From Prostheceraeus crozeri (taxonomy: Eukaryota > Platyhelminthes > Polycladida > Euryleptidae), in assembly GCA_907163375.1 (NCBI GenBank), contig CAJQUW010015625.1, forward strand, positions 372,001-436,000: 64,000 nt of DNA, written 5' to 3'. Position numbers and translations under genes: made by a program. The notes under the pieces were generated by a model. That model saw only the letters and a program-made list of their open reading frames with translations. It searched no databases and was not told the DNA's origin. Of the stretch, positions 1-9,453 are shown piece after piece (within the stretch, counting starts at the first letter, position 1; every line of letters starts with the position of its first letter).

Positions 1-2
1 TT

Positions 3-998
3 AAAGAATTAGTTAAAAAATTAAAATCGTTTTCCAAGGAAAAAATTAGATTATTTGTTGATGAACAAAACCAATATAATATTCATATAGAAAGTAAAAA
101 ACATAATGAAGAATTATTATGTCAAGTTTATTACAGAGATACAATTTATAAACAAGAAACATTAGAAATGCCCTAAAAATATGATGATGATACTTATATA
201 GGATTATATTCAAATTTAAATATTAATTTGTTAAAATCTTATATAAATGGTTTAGCTCAACAAGAAAAACTTTATATGTGGACAACACCTTATACGTGGA
301 CAACACCTTATACTATTAACAATGACCATAATCATAATCATAAAAATTTTAAAGAATCTTATAATAATAAACGAACCGAAGGTTCTAGGGCTTTGCCCGA
401 TCTTAAAGAATCTTATAATAATAATGATGATGATAATATAGATGATGATAACATAGACGATGATTCTGAAACATCTGAAAAAGGTGTGAATGGTAAAAAA
501 GATTATAAAAATATTAGTAATTATAAAAATTTAAGTGAAGAAAAATTTATATCTCATACTGATGTACATGTTATTAATGCTGCATATAATCAAAATTTAT
601 CTAAATTTCATTTTCTTACAATTGAAAATAATAATGATGGTATAGTTGAAGATACTGTTAGACAACTATGTGTCGGGTCTACAAAATTTAAATTAGGATT
701 TACATCTAATCAATTTAAAATTTCATCATCTTTAATAAAAACTAAAAGTGATTCAGATTATGGTGGTGTTATTAAATTTTCCAAAAGAGATCAAAGACCA
801 ATATTTTTCTCTATTATATTATTATCAGATAAAAAATGTAATTTAGAGTTAGATATACCAATAAGAGAATGGTATCCAATCCCAAAAAGTGTAATTTATG
901 ATGATGATGAAGAATCAATTTATGATGATGAAGAATCAATAGTTAGTGAAAATAAATTTAAATTATCTTTTGATAAAACGTTATATGATAAAACTTAA
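3..998 (+). pseudogene. Unknown AT-rich virus-like protein, cut by window edge
   Basis: The frame is already open at base 3 and runs to TAA at 996-998, with one in-frame TAA at 174-176. The part after that stop has no early ATG, so a new start there is not obvious and I read this as one gene with a nonsense codon. The visible protein has a short WTTPYT duplication (about 285-320), an Asn/Asp-rich low-complexity stretch (about 410-470) and then a better-structured region from about 540 with mixed hydrophobic segments. A double-hairpin unit lies in frame at 372-400. It is followed on the same strand by polymerase sequences. I do not recognise the family. Position upstream of PolB suggests it belongs to the same element. 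Confidence 0.4.
372..400 (+). mobile_element. Double-hairpin palindromic unit, type A, in frame
   Basis: A 29-bp GC-rich unit in an AT-rich frame, with a small hairpin AACCGAAGGTT followed by GGGCTTTGCCC. It is flanked by a perfect 22-bp direct repeat, 349-370 and 403-424, giving a 54-bp offset that keeps the reading frame. The reverse-orientation relative is at 7376-7403, and the GGGCTTCGCCC half is shared with the type B units at 1527 and 2968. Confidence 0.65.
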
Positions 999-1053
999 TA
1001 TGATAAAACGTTATATGATAAAACTTAATATTATAAAACATTATATGATAAAG
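971..1053 (+). repeat. 30-bp tandem repeat at gene end
   Basis: Two identical 30-bp units (971-1000, 1001-1030) and a degenerate partial third (1031-1053), made of TGATAAAACG and TATATGATAAAACTTA. The first unit contains the stop codon of the upstream frame, so the repeat grew across the 3' end of that gene. Confidence 0.75.
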
Positions 1054-1172
1054 AAAGTAAAATAACTAAAGAACGTGAAATATATAATAATACAAAATAA
1101 CTCTCAAGACCTTGATATTAGAATGTTTATATCTAAAATTAAAACACAATTTTTTCTTTAAAAAATAAAAAA

Positions 1173-2111
1173 TTGGAAAATACCAGGTTTTATTGTGTCT
1201 TATGTAAAAAAAAGTTGCAAACAAAAAGAAGTTATCAATCTCATTTAAATAGTAAATTGCATTTAGAAAATGTAGATCGAGTTGATGAAGGAAATATATT
1301 AAAATTAAATAGTTATAAAAACTATCTAGAAACATTGCCTACTGATATAAAAGTTAAAAAAATGTTTGATGATTATTCACATTCGGAATATAAAAAAGTT
1401 TTTAATACTGAAGATGAGTCCATATCCGATGAAAGATATTTATTTAATGATACTGATGAATTTAACGAAATAGATGAATTTGATGAAGCCTTAGTAAATA
1501 TAAAATATTTATTTAATCAGACTGTACACGGGACATCAAAGATGTCTTCCAGGGCTTCGCCCGTTGAACATAATGAAACCGATGAAACTTTTTATAATGT
1601 ATTAAAAAACTTTTTCAAAATATTTAAGAAATCTTTCAAATGTTATATGAATGTAGAAGTACTTTATACAAAAAATGGACCTGATGGAATTCCTGAAGAA
1701 ATAATACAAGGACATTTTACAAATTCACAAGAAATTCATAATGTAAATGATATACAACCCATATTTGAATCGATGATACTTAAATTAGAAAATTGTATAA
1801 TTGAAGCCCAGTACAAATAATCAACATAAAAAATGAAGATGATTATTGTTTTCTGTGGAGTATTATAGCACATTTACATCCTGCAGAATATCATAAAGAA
1901 AGACTAAGTCATTATAATAAAGAAGAATACATAAATGAATTTGATCTTTCGGATGGTTTAGATGAATTTCCATATGATTATAATAGGTTAAAAAAGTTTC
2001 ATAAAAAGAATAAAAATTTAATAGAAGTAAATGTTTTTGAATTAAATGTGAATTATGTTTCTACTGGAAAAAAATTACTCCACTTTACTCAAATTCAAAA
2101 AAATTTTATTT
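1173..2111 (+). pseudogene. N-terminal region of the PolB gene, frame-broken
   Basis: This is the zinc-finger leader region that precedes the polymerase domains in large Polinton-type PolB proteins. The frame begins near 1173 with a C2H2-like finger (C..C at about 1194-1206, then H...H). It stops with TAA at 1818-1820, but coding-like sequence continues in another frame from about 1825, including the stretch CFLWSIIAHLHP, the usual Polinton PolB leader motif around a CFxW core. It then breaks again at about 2100 before the long open frame that starts at 2110. At least two frameshifts are therefore needed, at about 1816-1825 and 2095-2110. A type B double-hairpin unit lies at 1527-1563. Whether these breaks are decay, assembly error in A-runs, or introns cannot be told here. 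Confidence 0.55.
1527..1563 (+). mobile_element. Double-hairpin palindromic unit, type B
   Basis: A 37-bp GC-rich unit inside the PolB leader frame. Its two hairpins are GACATCAAAGATGTC and GGGCTTCGCCC. It matches the copy at 2968-3004 in all but two bases, both in the loop of the first hairpin. It adds HGTSKMSSRASP to the frame. Confidence 0.7.
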
Positions 2112-5100
2112 GAATAATAAAAATGTATGTCAATCAGAAATAGTGTACAATAAAAGAGGAAATTACATGCATCATAATATTTTTTACCAAGGAAAAATAA
2201 TATGTACTGAAAAATTTGAAATTGTTAAAACATTATCACCAATAATGATTAATCATAATAAGTATAAAGGACGTAATGATGATTATAATTACAAATATTC
2301 ATCTTTATCTTTAGAATATCAACAAATATTAGAAAATTTAAATAAAAGTTTACAAAAATGTAAAACAGATTATCAACAACAAACAAAAATATTAGTACAA
2401 GAATATGGCCATAAATATCAAAATAAGATAGAAACAATTCAAAAATTAAATGAAGACAATAAAGAATTAAATAATGAAGAAAATAAAGAATTAAATGAAT
2501 GTTTGAAAAAATGTCAACAGCAACATAAAGAACAATATAATAAAGAATATGAACAACAGCTACAAATATTAAATCAAAATTTTCATCGAAATACATTTAA
2601 TCTTACAAAAGAAATTGATGAAACACATGAAATATATCAAGATAAATTTGAAAAACTAGAACAGACAAAACAACCAGCACAAGCGAATATATTATATTAT
2701 CAGGGTCATTTTATATTGTGTAAAGATGTTTCTATATTTACAAAAACTTCAGATAATGCTAATTTTCCTTGTCTCCAATGCATGACAAGTTTTAGAACTA
2801 AAGAAGAAATGAATAGACATTTGGAGAATTGTCAACAAAACGAAGCAGTTGAAAATACTTTTCTTAAAGATGATTATTTAGAATACAATAAATGGTATTT
2901 CAAAAATAAAGTACCCTTTACAATATATTGTGATTTCGAAGCATATAATGTTAATATGACACAAAAGCACGGGACATCGGAGATGTCTTCCAGGGCTTCG
3001 CCCGATTCTGAAAATTATAATTCTGAAAATGATAATTATGAAAAAAGTGCAGCTGAACAAAGTAAAGAAAAATATTTATTTGAACAAAAACCATCATGTT
3101 GGGGAATGTACATTCATTCAAATTATGCTGAATTATTTAAATCAGAATATTATCAATACTATGGTAAAGATAGTTCAGAAAAGTTTACAAAGAAAGTAGA
3201 AGAATTACAAAATTATTTTTCACAATTGCTTGAAACAAATATACCAATGATGCCATTAACAGAAAAAGAAAAATTAAATTTTATTAATGAAACAAATTGT
3301 TATTACTGTGGAAAAGAATTTACAAAAAATTATAAAAATGGCAAAGGTAGATATCTTGATAAGGTAAAAGATCATGATCATCTAAATGGATTATATAGAG
3401 GTGCACCACATAATTCTTGTAATCTTAATGCTAATAAATTTAAATATAACTTTGTTCCTCTATATTTCTACAATGGTTCTAAATATGATTTCCATCTAGT
3501 AATGAAAGATTTATTTTCATCTGAAAAATTACAACAACAACAAATAAATGTACTATGTAAAACAGAAGAAGAATATTTTTCAATGCAATTAGGTTGTATT
3601 AGAATTTTAGATGCATTTAGATTTTTTACTCCTTATTCGTTAGATGTTATGGGAAAAACTTTGAAATCTAAACAATGTAAAATATTAAATAAATATAATT
3701 TAAAACCTTTAAAAGGCATATTTCCGTATGAGTACATAACTGGAGATTTTAATTCTGTGAATAAAATTATGGAAGAAAAACAACTTCCTCCAATAAATAA
3801 ATTTAAATCAACATTAAAACAATCACAATTATCTGAAGAAGACTATGCAGAAGCTGAAAAGAATTGGAGAGAGTTAAATTGTAAAACAATGTATGATTAT
3901 ACAATGAAATATCTTCAGATAGATGTATTAATCCTTACTGATCTTTTTGAAAACTTTCGTGACATGTGCATAGAATATTACGGAATAGATCCATGTTATT
4001 GTTATTCTACACCAGGTTTAACATGGTTAGCAGGATTAAAACATACAAATGTTAAACTTAAACATTATAAAGAGAATACATATGATAAATTATTATTTTT
4101 TGAATCTGGAATTAGAGGTGGAGTTTCATCAGTTTTAGGTAATAGATATGTTAAATGTTATAATAAGAAAGTAAATCCACAAGAATATGGAATAATGAAA
4201 CCTTTATCTCCAGAAGAAAAAGAAAAAATATTAGAAATTTTTCGAACGAAACGAGAAGGAGTAGAACGTGAAAATGCAATTGATGAATTCATGAGAGAAA
4301 ACTATTTGTTATATTATGATTTTAATAGCTTATATTCTTCTTGCATGATACAAGAATTACCAACAGGTGAGATGGAATGGTGTAATATTCTTGATTATCA
4401 AAAAACATATGATGGAAATTATAATCATGGTTATATATATGAAGTTGATTTAGTATATCCTGATGAAATAAAAGATAAAACAAAATATTTTCCTTTCTGT
4501 CCCGAAAACAAAACTCCCAATATAGAAGATTTTTCAGATTATCAAAAATCTATAATTCCTAAGAAATACAGACCAACAAAAAAACTTATGTTAACACAAA
4601 GTAATAAAGGAAAGTATGTTGTTGAAGGAAGAATGCTAGATTGGTATTTAGAACATGGAATGATTCTCACCAAAATACATCGAAAACTATTTTATCAAAA
4701 ATCTAAATGGTTAAAAGATTATATAGAGTTCAATATTGAAAAACGTAAAATAGCTAAAAGAAATAAAGATGATTTTGGAAACGTTTTCTTCAAATTAATG
4801 AATAATGCATTTTATGGTGAGACTTTAGAAAATGTGCGTAATAGACAAAATATTGAAATAGTTTATGATAAAGATAGGTTTCAAAATTTAACAAGGAAAC
4901 CTACATATAAAAGAACTACTAGATTTAGTGATGAACTATGTGCTGTACAGTTACGTCGAATTAGCGTAAAACATGATAAGTTTAATTTTATTGGTTTCAC
5001 TATATTAGAATTAGCTAAACTATTTATGTGTAGATTTATGTATGATTATTTAGCACCTGCTTATGGCAAAAACTATAAATTACACTTTACAGATACCGAT

Positions 5101-5520
5101 TCTGTTTTCTTAAAATTAATAGTACCGTATAATTCTACACTTGTTAAAGAAATAGATAAAATAAAAGATATCATTCATCCTTCTGATTTATGTAAAGTAA
5201 AAGATGAATTAGAAGGAAATGAAGATTTCATAACAGAAGCTATATTTCTAAAATCTAAATGTTACTGTTATGATACAACTAATAATATTAAAACACATAA
5301 AACATTAAAAGGAATTTCAAAGGCATCAGTGGCTAATCAAATAACATTTCAAGATTATAAAAATGTATTATTTAATAATGAAATAAAAACAGCATGTAAT
5401 TATAGACTTAATTCAAAGAAACATAAAATGTATTTAAAAGAAGAACATAAATTAGCATTAGATCCATTTGATGATAAAAGAAAAAATTTACCTGATGGAA
5501 TAACTACTTCACCTTTTTAA
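2110..5520 (+). CDS. Family B DNA polymerase, protein-primed Polinton type
   Basis: Replicative polymerase of a Polinton-like element, with exonuclease and polymerase domains complete. Exo I is YCDFEAYN (about 2926), Exo II ILDAFRFF (about 3602), Exo III YLQIDVLILTDLF (about 3910). Polymerase motif A is YYDFNSLYSS (about 4312), motif B KLMNNAFYGETLENV (about 4792) and motif C FTDTDSVFL (about 5090). Between Exo I and Exo II lies an endonuclease-VII-like Cys/His cluster (CYYCGKEF to NSCNLN, about 3298-3430), usual in this family. The open frame starts with TTG, because the true N-terminus lies upstream beyond a frameshift. Residues about 60-195 are a Gln/Lys/Glu-rich coiled-coil stretch that looks like an insertion between the leader and the next zinc finger (about 2765-2835). 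The C-terminus DPFDDKRKNLPDG is the usual family ending. Codon use is extremely A/T-biased, unlike the second PolB here. Confidence 0.9.
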   Translation: MNNKNVCQSEIVYNKRGNYMHHNIFYQGKIICTEKFEIVKTLSPIMINHNKYKGRNDDYNYKYSSLSLEYQQILENLNKSLQKCKTDYQQQTKILVQEYGHKYQNKIETIQKLNEDNKELNNEENKELNECLKKCQQQHKEQYNKEYEQQLQILNQNFHRNTFNLTKEIDETHEIYQDKFEKLEQTKQPAQANILYYQGHFILCKDVSIFTKTSDNANFPCLQCMTSFRTKEEMNRHLENCQQNEAVENTFLKDDYLEYNKWYFKNKVPFTIYCDFEAYNVNMTQKHGTSEMSSRASPDSENYNSENDNYEKSAAEQSKEKYLFEQKPSCWGMYIHSNYAELFKSEYYQYYGKDSSEKFTKKVEELQNYFSQLLETNIPMMPLTEKEKLNFINETNCYYCGKEFTKNYKNGKGRYLDKVKDHDHLNGLYRGAPHNSCNLNANKFKYNFVPLYFYNGSKYDFHLVMKDLFSSEKLQQQQINVLCKTEEEYFSMQLGCIRILDAFRFFTPYSLDVMGKTLKSKQCKILNKYNLKPLKGIFPYEYITGDFNSVNKIMEEKQLPPINKFKSTLKQSQLSEEDYAEAEKNWRELNCKTMYDYTMKYLQIDVLILTDLFENFRDMCIEYYGIDPCYCYSTPGLTWLAGLKHTNVKLKHYKENTYDKLLFFESGIRGGVSSVLGNRYVKCYNKKVNPQEYGIMKPLSPEEKEKILEIFRTKREGVERENAIDEFMRENYLLYYDFNSLYSSCMIQELPTGEMEWCNILDYQKTYDGNYNHGYIYEVDLVYPDEIKDKTKYFPFCPENKTPNIEDFSDYQKSIIPKKYRPTKKLMLTQSNKGKYVVEGRMLDWYLEHGMILTKIHRKLFYQKSKWLKDYIEFNIEKRKIAKRNKDDFGNVFFKLMNNAFYGETLENVRNRQNIEIVYDKDRFQNLTRKPTYKRTTRFSDELCAVQLRRISVKHDKFNFIGFTILELAKLFMCRFMYDYLAPAYGKNYKLHFTDTDSVFLKLIVPYNSTLVKEIDKIKDIIHPSDLCKVKDELEGNEDFITEAIFLKSKCYCYDTTNNIKTHKTLKGISKASVANQITFQDYKNVLFNNEIKTACNYRLNSKKHKMYLKEEHKLALDPFDDKRKNLPDGITTSPF
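2968..3004 (+). mobile_element. Double-hairpin palindromic unit, type B, inside PolB
   Basis: A 37-bp GC-rich unit with hairpins GACATCGGAGATGTC and GGGCTTCGCCC. It sits in frame just after Exo I of PolB, adding HGTSEMSSRASP in a low-complexity linker, so the polymerase frame stays open around it. Confidence 0.75.
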
Positions 5521-5605
5521 TTTTCTAATTTCTAAGATAGACAAATTTGATATATATATAAAATAAAAAAATAAAATATTATATCACTATATTTGTATAT
5601 TTTTA
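5521..5605. terminator. Convergent 3' intergenic region with AATAAA
   Basis: Short AT-rich spacer between the PolB stop and the convergent ATPase stop. AATAAA occurs on the plus strand at 5562-5567 and 5570-5575, about 45 bp after the PolB stop, fitting a polyadenylation signal. No matching minus-strand signal was seen. Confidence 0.45.
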
Positions 5606-6372
5606 TCACTCGGCAAACAAATGTTCTATAACTCTATCATGAATTTTTTTATCAGTATTAATTGTGATAAATCCATAATCTTTTGACCAAGCATTGTTAC
5701 ACGATTGTTTAAATTCATCTTTATTTCTTACACATAAATCTCTTAACAAATCACTTAAGTTTCTTGCATTTATTTCAAATAGTATAAATATATTTGCATT
5801 CTTTCTAATAACACTTCCGTCTAATGAATACATACTTTGTGTTAAATAAAATACACTACAGTTATTATGTCTACCTCTTGTGAAATAATTTCTCTGAACT
5901 GACTGATTTCTATCATTAACATTATCATCAAAAATTACACAATGTTTCATTGTTTTATCTAGTTTACTAGGATCTTGCATATTACCACTATCATCTATTA
6001 ATTGTATCTTTATATGCTTATTTTTATTGGATTCAACTAACTGATTATTTTTTGCTGCTTCTTCACACCACGAACTTATTTCTTCTTCATCTTCAGATTT
6101 TTCATATTCTTTGAATAATGAAGCAATTGCTGTTTTTTAAGATTATTTTCAAATCCATACTTTAAAAATTGATAGACGGGTTGTTCTGCTGTTGTTGTAT
6201 AAATTATAAGATTGTTATAATCCAAAAAATTTGGAGTCGTTAAAATTTTAAATAATAGATATGTTTTTCCACAACCTGATCTTCCGCAAATAACTGACAA
6301 AACTTTATTAGATAAATTTGGATGATGATTAAATTTAAGTTTTTTTTTATTTAATGGGGGTACTTCACTCAT
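5606..6372 (-). pseudogene. Packaging ATPase (FtsK/HerA, A32-like), one frameshift
   Basis: DNA-packaging ATPase of the virus-like element. The N-terminal part (6372 down to about 6130) carries Walker A GRSGCGKT. The C-terminal part (down to 5606) carries Walker B HCVIFDD and the downstream YLTQSMYSL segment typical of this family. The two parts are in different frames. The C-terminal frame reads on without a stop from about 6125 to its TGA, so a single one-base shift at the T6 run near 6131-6137 accounts for the break. That is either a homopolymer indel or an assembly error; programmed frameshifting is possible but unsupported. It is convergent with PolB and first in the minus-strand block by distance from PolB. 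No membrane segment is visible. Confidence 0.75.
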
Positions 6373-6450
6373 TTTTTAATAAAAAAATTTATTTTTATTT
6401 TATTTTTATTTTTAAAGAAGAAGAAGAAAATTAAACTTCTCTAGCTTCGC

Positions 6451-6537
6451 GTGGGAGTTTATACCTCCCGAACGGGAGTTTATACCTCTCGAACGGGAGT
6501 TTATACCTCCCGAACGGGAGTTTATACCTCTCGAACC
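6451..6537. repeat. 21-bp palindromic tandem repeat, four copies
   Basis: Four head-to-tail units of GGGAGTTTATACCTCCCGAAC, alternating CTCCCG and CTCTCG in the second half. Each unit is itself a hairpin (GGGAG/CTCCC). The stop codon of the minus-strand gene ending at 6522 lies in the last unit, so the repeat has grown at or into that gene's 3' end. It is GC-rich against an AT-rich background. Confidence 0.8.
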
Positions 6538-7307
6538 AAAAGATCTATCATAATCTCTTCACCTCCAAAATTTATTTCTTGTCCTTTCTCATCAGTGATT
6601 CTAATGCCAATGTTAATAGTTTTTCTTGTAATAGGAAAATATATTAATGTTTGGGGAAATACATTTAATCTATAACCAATGGGTACAGTAAAAGCTGGAA
6701 AACTGAATATTAAATTTGACAATTTACCATTTATATATCCTCCTTCAATAATGTCACAATGTACAACAATTGAATTTATTTCAGTTATTTTTGGAGTCTT
6801 CTCACCTAAATGATAACCTTGACTATAGGTTTGTTTATTAAATCCTAATAGCTTTGACAATGATCTATCATGATTAAAATCAACTTGATGATTTTCGTCT
6901 AAAGTAAGAGAAAATTTATTAACTGCCGGTTCAACTGCAAAATGTAATTGTTTCTTATCTTTAAATGGTATACCTAAATTTCTCTTAATTTCATTTGATA
7001 TTGATTCAACTTCGTAAGAACCTTGAAGAAAAGTTAATATTTTCCATGTTTTGCCTTTATCAGTAGAATATCTAAATTGATCATTCACATCTTTGATAAC
7101 GTTTTGAATAGTGTTAAATGTAGAGAAACTAGTCAATGCAATTTGATAATTTTTATTTTGTTCCAAATGTAGAATGGGTTCTAAATTACAAGTGTGTGAT
7201 GAAGTAGTTGTTATAATTTTTAACGTCGTACTAAATTTTGATGAACCCAAAATCTCTGTCAAATTTTCTAAATGATTATTAATTTTGTCTAAATCTGCTG
7301 AACACAT
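6522..7307 (-). CDS. Conserved virus-like element protein, unknown role
   Basis: A 261-residue protein starting at ATG with no frame break. From memory it belongs to a family seen beside Polinton-like PolB genes in arthropod and hydrozoan genomes, recognised by a YQIALTSFSTFNTI strand near residue 54, an LQGSYEVESISNEI motif near 95, a LLGF segment near 145, and a C-terminal half with GGYINGKLSNLIFSFP and PITRKTINIGIRI strands. The pattern of regular beta strands would fit a capsid or spike-type structural protein, but I have no direct evidence. It is third in the minus-strand block read 5' to 3', after the 7387 gene and before the ATPase. The stop lies in the 21-bp repeat at 6451-6537. Confidence 0.65.
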   Translation of the reverse strand: MCSADLDKINNHLENLTEILGSSKFSTTLKIITTTSSHTCNLEPILHLEQNKNYQIALTSFSTFNTIQNVIKDVNDQFRYSTDKGKTWKILTFLQGSYEVESISNEIKRNLGIPFKDKKQLHFAVEPAVNKFSLTLDENHQVDFNHDRSLSKLLGFNKQTYSQGYHLGEKTPKITEINSIVVHCDIIEGGYINGKLSNLIFSFPAFTVPIGYRLNVFPQTLIYFPITRKTINIGIRITDEKGQEINFGGEEIMIDLLVREV

Positions 7308-7375
7308 ATTTTAGTTAAAATTTTGAATAAATGTCTTTTATAAAAAAAATTAAAAACAACAACATATTTCAGCTA

Positions 7376-7403
7376 CGGGCGAAGCCCTAGAACATTCGGT
7401 TCG
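7376..7403 (-). mobile_element. Double-hairpin unit, type A, supplying a stop codon
   Basis: Reverse-strand copy of the unit at 372-400. Read on the minus strand it is CGAACCGAATGTTCTAGG followed by GCTTCGCCCG. The TAG of the next gene (7387-7389) lies inside it, so insertion probably created the present C-terminus. Confidence 0.6.
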
Positions 7404-8211
7404 TTATACTTTTATAATCCTCTTCATTTAGAATCTTCTTTTCTAACAGTCTTTTCAATATAGCATGAATTTCATTGAAACTAGAATTATGTCCTTCTTT
7501 TATTGCCGATATTAAAATATTTAATCTATTTAGTAATTCTTGTGGATCATCTGGTAAAAATACAGTTGTTTCTGTTTTCTGTTTTTCAGATAAACCTTTT
7601 CCTACTTTAACTCCCGTTGATAATAAATTTTCTAATTGTTTATAACGTCTAAGAGATTTTACTGCACCAACTCTATCTAACATAGCTTTATATTTTATGA
7701 GATCTTCTACAGCATAATTATTTAAATCTGCTCCTCTTAAAAGATCAACAAAATTTCTATCTAAATTAAAAAGAGATTTATCTGGTGAAAAAATTAAACC
7801 TCGAAAAGGTTGTTGAAATATTTCTTTTTGTCCGAGATAAAATCTAGGTATTGTTTTTCCATCTATAAATGAAATAGAATGTTCAAATTGCATAGATTTT
7901 GGTAATTTCTTATTAATGTTTGATTCTAGTAATCCATAGTCATCTAATATAGTTTTGTGCTCTGGATCTGTTATATCAATTTGTTTATCATTATTTGTAA
8001 GTTCTTTTTCAAGAGTTTTAAATGGTTTCATAGTTTTTTCAAAATCAGTTTTTACTTACTCGGTTTGCTGCATTTTTTCAAACATATCAGATTGAATACC
8101 AGCTTTTATCATTCTATGTTGAAGATGATTTTCTTTCATAATATTTCTTTGTTTTATTAACTCTTCTAATTGTTTTATTCTTTTAAAATTATCAGCTCTA
8201 ATTTTATCCAT
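7387..8211 (-). pseudogene. Conserved element protein (NNYxxEDL type), in-frame stop
   Basis: Two stretches in the same minus-strand frame, separated only by TAA at 8056-8058, so I read them as one gene. ATG at 8209-8211 opens MDKIRADNFKRIKQLEELI, a charged helical N-terminus usual for the family I recall from arthropod Polinton-like elements. Open frames before 8211 have no ATG. The C-terminal half contains PFRGLIFSPDK, LLRGADLNNYAVEDLIKYK and a basic segment, matching that family's characteristic YxxEDLxxY region. Function is unknown. If the TAA is real, the C-terminal part could restart at the ATG at 8029-8031. The natural C-terminus seems replaced by the double-hairpin unit at 7376-7403. 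Confidence 0.6.
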
Positions 8212-8332
8212 TTTTAAAATATAATATTTGAATTTTGTGGTAACATTGGAATACAACAAAATCATTTTACTGAACAAATTATTTTTTTATTGCTTTGTTG
8301 TCAGACATCTTTTCGTTTAAAGGTTTTTCGTT

Positions 8333-9046
8333 TTAAGTTTTGTTTAATAAAGTTTTGCATAAATTTTCGCTTAAAGTTTTTAGCACTTCTAAAAAAATTT
8401 TATCATTTTCTTCATTAGAAATTTTACTATCAGTAAAAGTTTTACCATCACTAGAAATTTTGCCATCCTGTTTATTCTTATCATCAACTTTTTCTGACTG
8501 TAATTGAAATAATATTTGATTTACTTCATTAGCTATTTGATCAAATTTTTCAATCTCATCTAACGTAATAACATTATCATTACATACTCTTTGAAAGTAG
8601 TAATGTAGTTTATCATAGACTTCTTTAATATGTAAATGCTTAGTTTTTAATGATTTTCGTTTCTTAGTTATTAAAGATTTATCTAACATTGTAACAAGTG
8701 AAGTTGCAAAAACACCCGTACCTGTTAAAGCTGTAGCAACTACTGGAATTACTAAAACACCTGAAGATATAACAATTGTTAAAGCACCTAAACTTATTGT
8801 TAAGAATATGCCAATTCCTTGTGTTAAATTCTTAACTTTTGTCCATCTCTTTCTTAATTTTTTATAATGCTCTAATCTTAATAATAATTGAGATTCTTTA
8901 TCTTTCATATACCCAACTCTGTCTTTATGTTTTTCTTTATTCATCTTTTCGATGTTTATCTTTTCAATGTCCATAAAAGTAGAACTACATTCATATGATA
9001 ACGAAGGATATATTTTTGCGGTTTCTTCCACTTTTGTTTCTTCCAT
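8333..9046 (-). CDS. Membrane protein with coiled-coil, conserved in the element
   Basis: I chose the ATG at 9044-9046 (MEETKVEETAKIYPS), because the frame before it begins only with GTG. The protein has a charged helical N-terminal region, then two adjacent hydrophobic segments (about residues 75-125, rich in Gly/Ala/Val/Ile: GIFLTISLGALTIVISSGVL and beyond), then a long charged helical region. Near the C-terminus a short repeat, built on DGKxxxDSKIS, occurs twice. From memory, proteins of this layout accompany PolB and the GSYE protein in arthropod genomes. A membrane or virion-membrane role is inference. It is first in the minus-strand block. Confidence 0.6.
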   Translation of the reverse strand: MEETKVEETAKIYPSLSYECSSTFMDIEKINIEKMNKEKHKDRVGYMKDKESQLLLRLEHYKKLRKRWTKVKNLTQGIGIFLTISLGALTIVISSGVLVIPVVATALTGTGVFATSLVTMLDKSLITKKRKSLKTKHLHIKEVYDKLHYYFQRVCNDNVITLDEIEKFDQIANEVNQILFQLQSEKVDDKNKQDGKISSDGKTFTDSKISNEENDKIFLEVLKTLSENLCKTLLNKT

Positions 9047-9078
9047 TTTTAAAGAAATATTTTTAGTCACATGATATA

Positions 9079-9453
9079 TTTTAAAAACCTGAAAGATGGA
9101 TAAAATTCATGAATTTGAGATTCTTAACTTTTATGATTTTTTCGGTGTCCTGGAACTATCATGATTTAAGCGAGAAAAGTGTAATTCTGAAATTTGAGAT
9201 TTTGAAAAATTTGAAAATTGGGTATTTTTAAAAACGCCCAAATTTAAGAATTTAGGTCTTCATAACCTGAAAAAGGGTTCAAATTCATAAATTTGGGTGT
9301 TTTTAAAAATACTATTTTTTCAAAAAATGATACTTTTTAAATGGACTAAATTTATGAATTTAGGTCTTAAAAACCTGAAAAAGGGTCTAAATTCATGAAT
9401 TTATGTCGTTTTTAAAGATAATATTTTTTGAATTTTATGGTGTCCTGGAACGG
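9079..9453. repeat. Degenerate AT-rich repeats at the element-array border
   Basis: No gene. A motif built on TTAAAAACCTGAAA followed by TTCATGAATTT recurs at about 9079, 9260 and 9364 with divergence. The 13-mer GGTGTCCTGGAAC occurs at 9144-9156 and 9439-9451, bracketing most of it. This may be terminal repeat of the AT-rich element, but its other end is outside the window. Confidence 0.5.
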
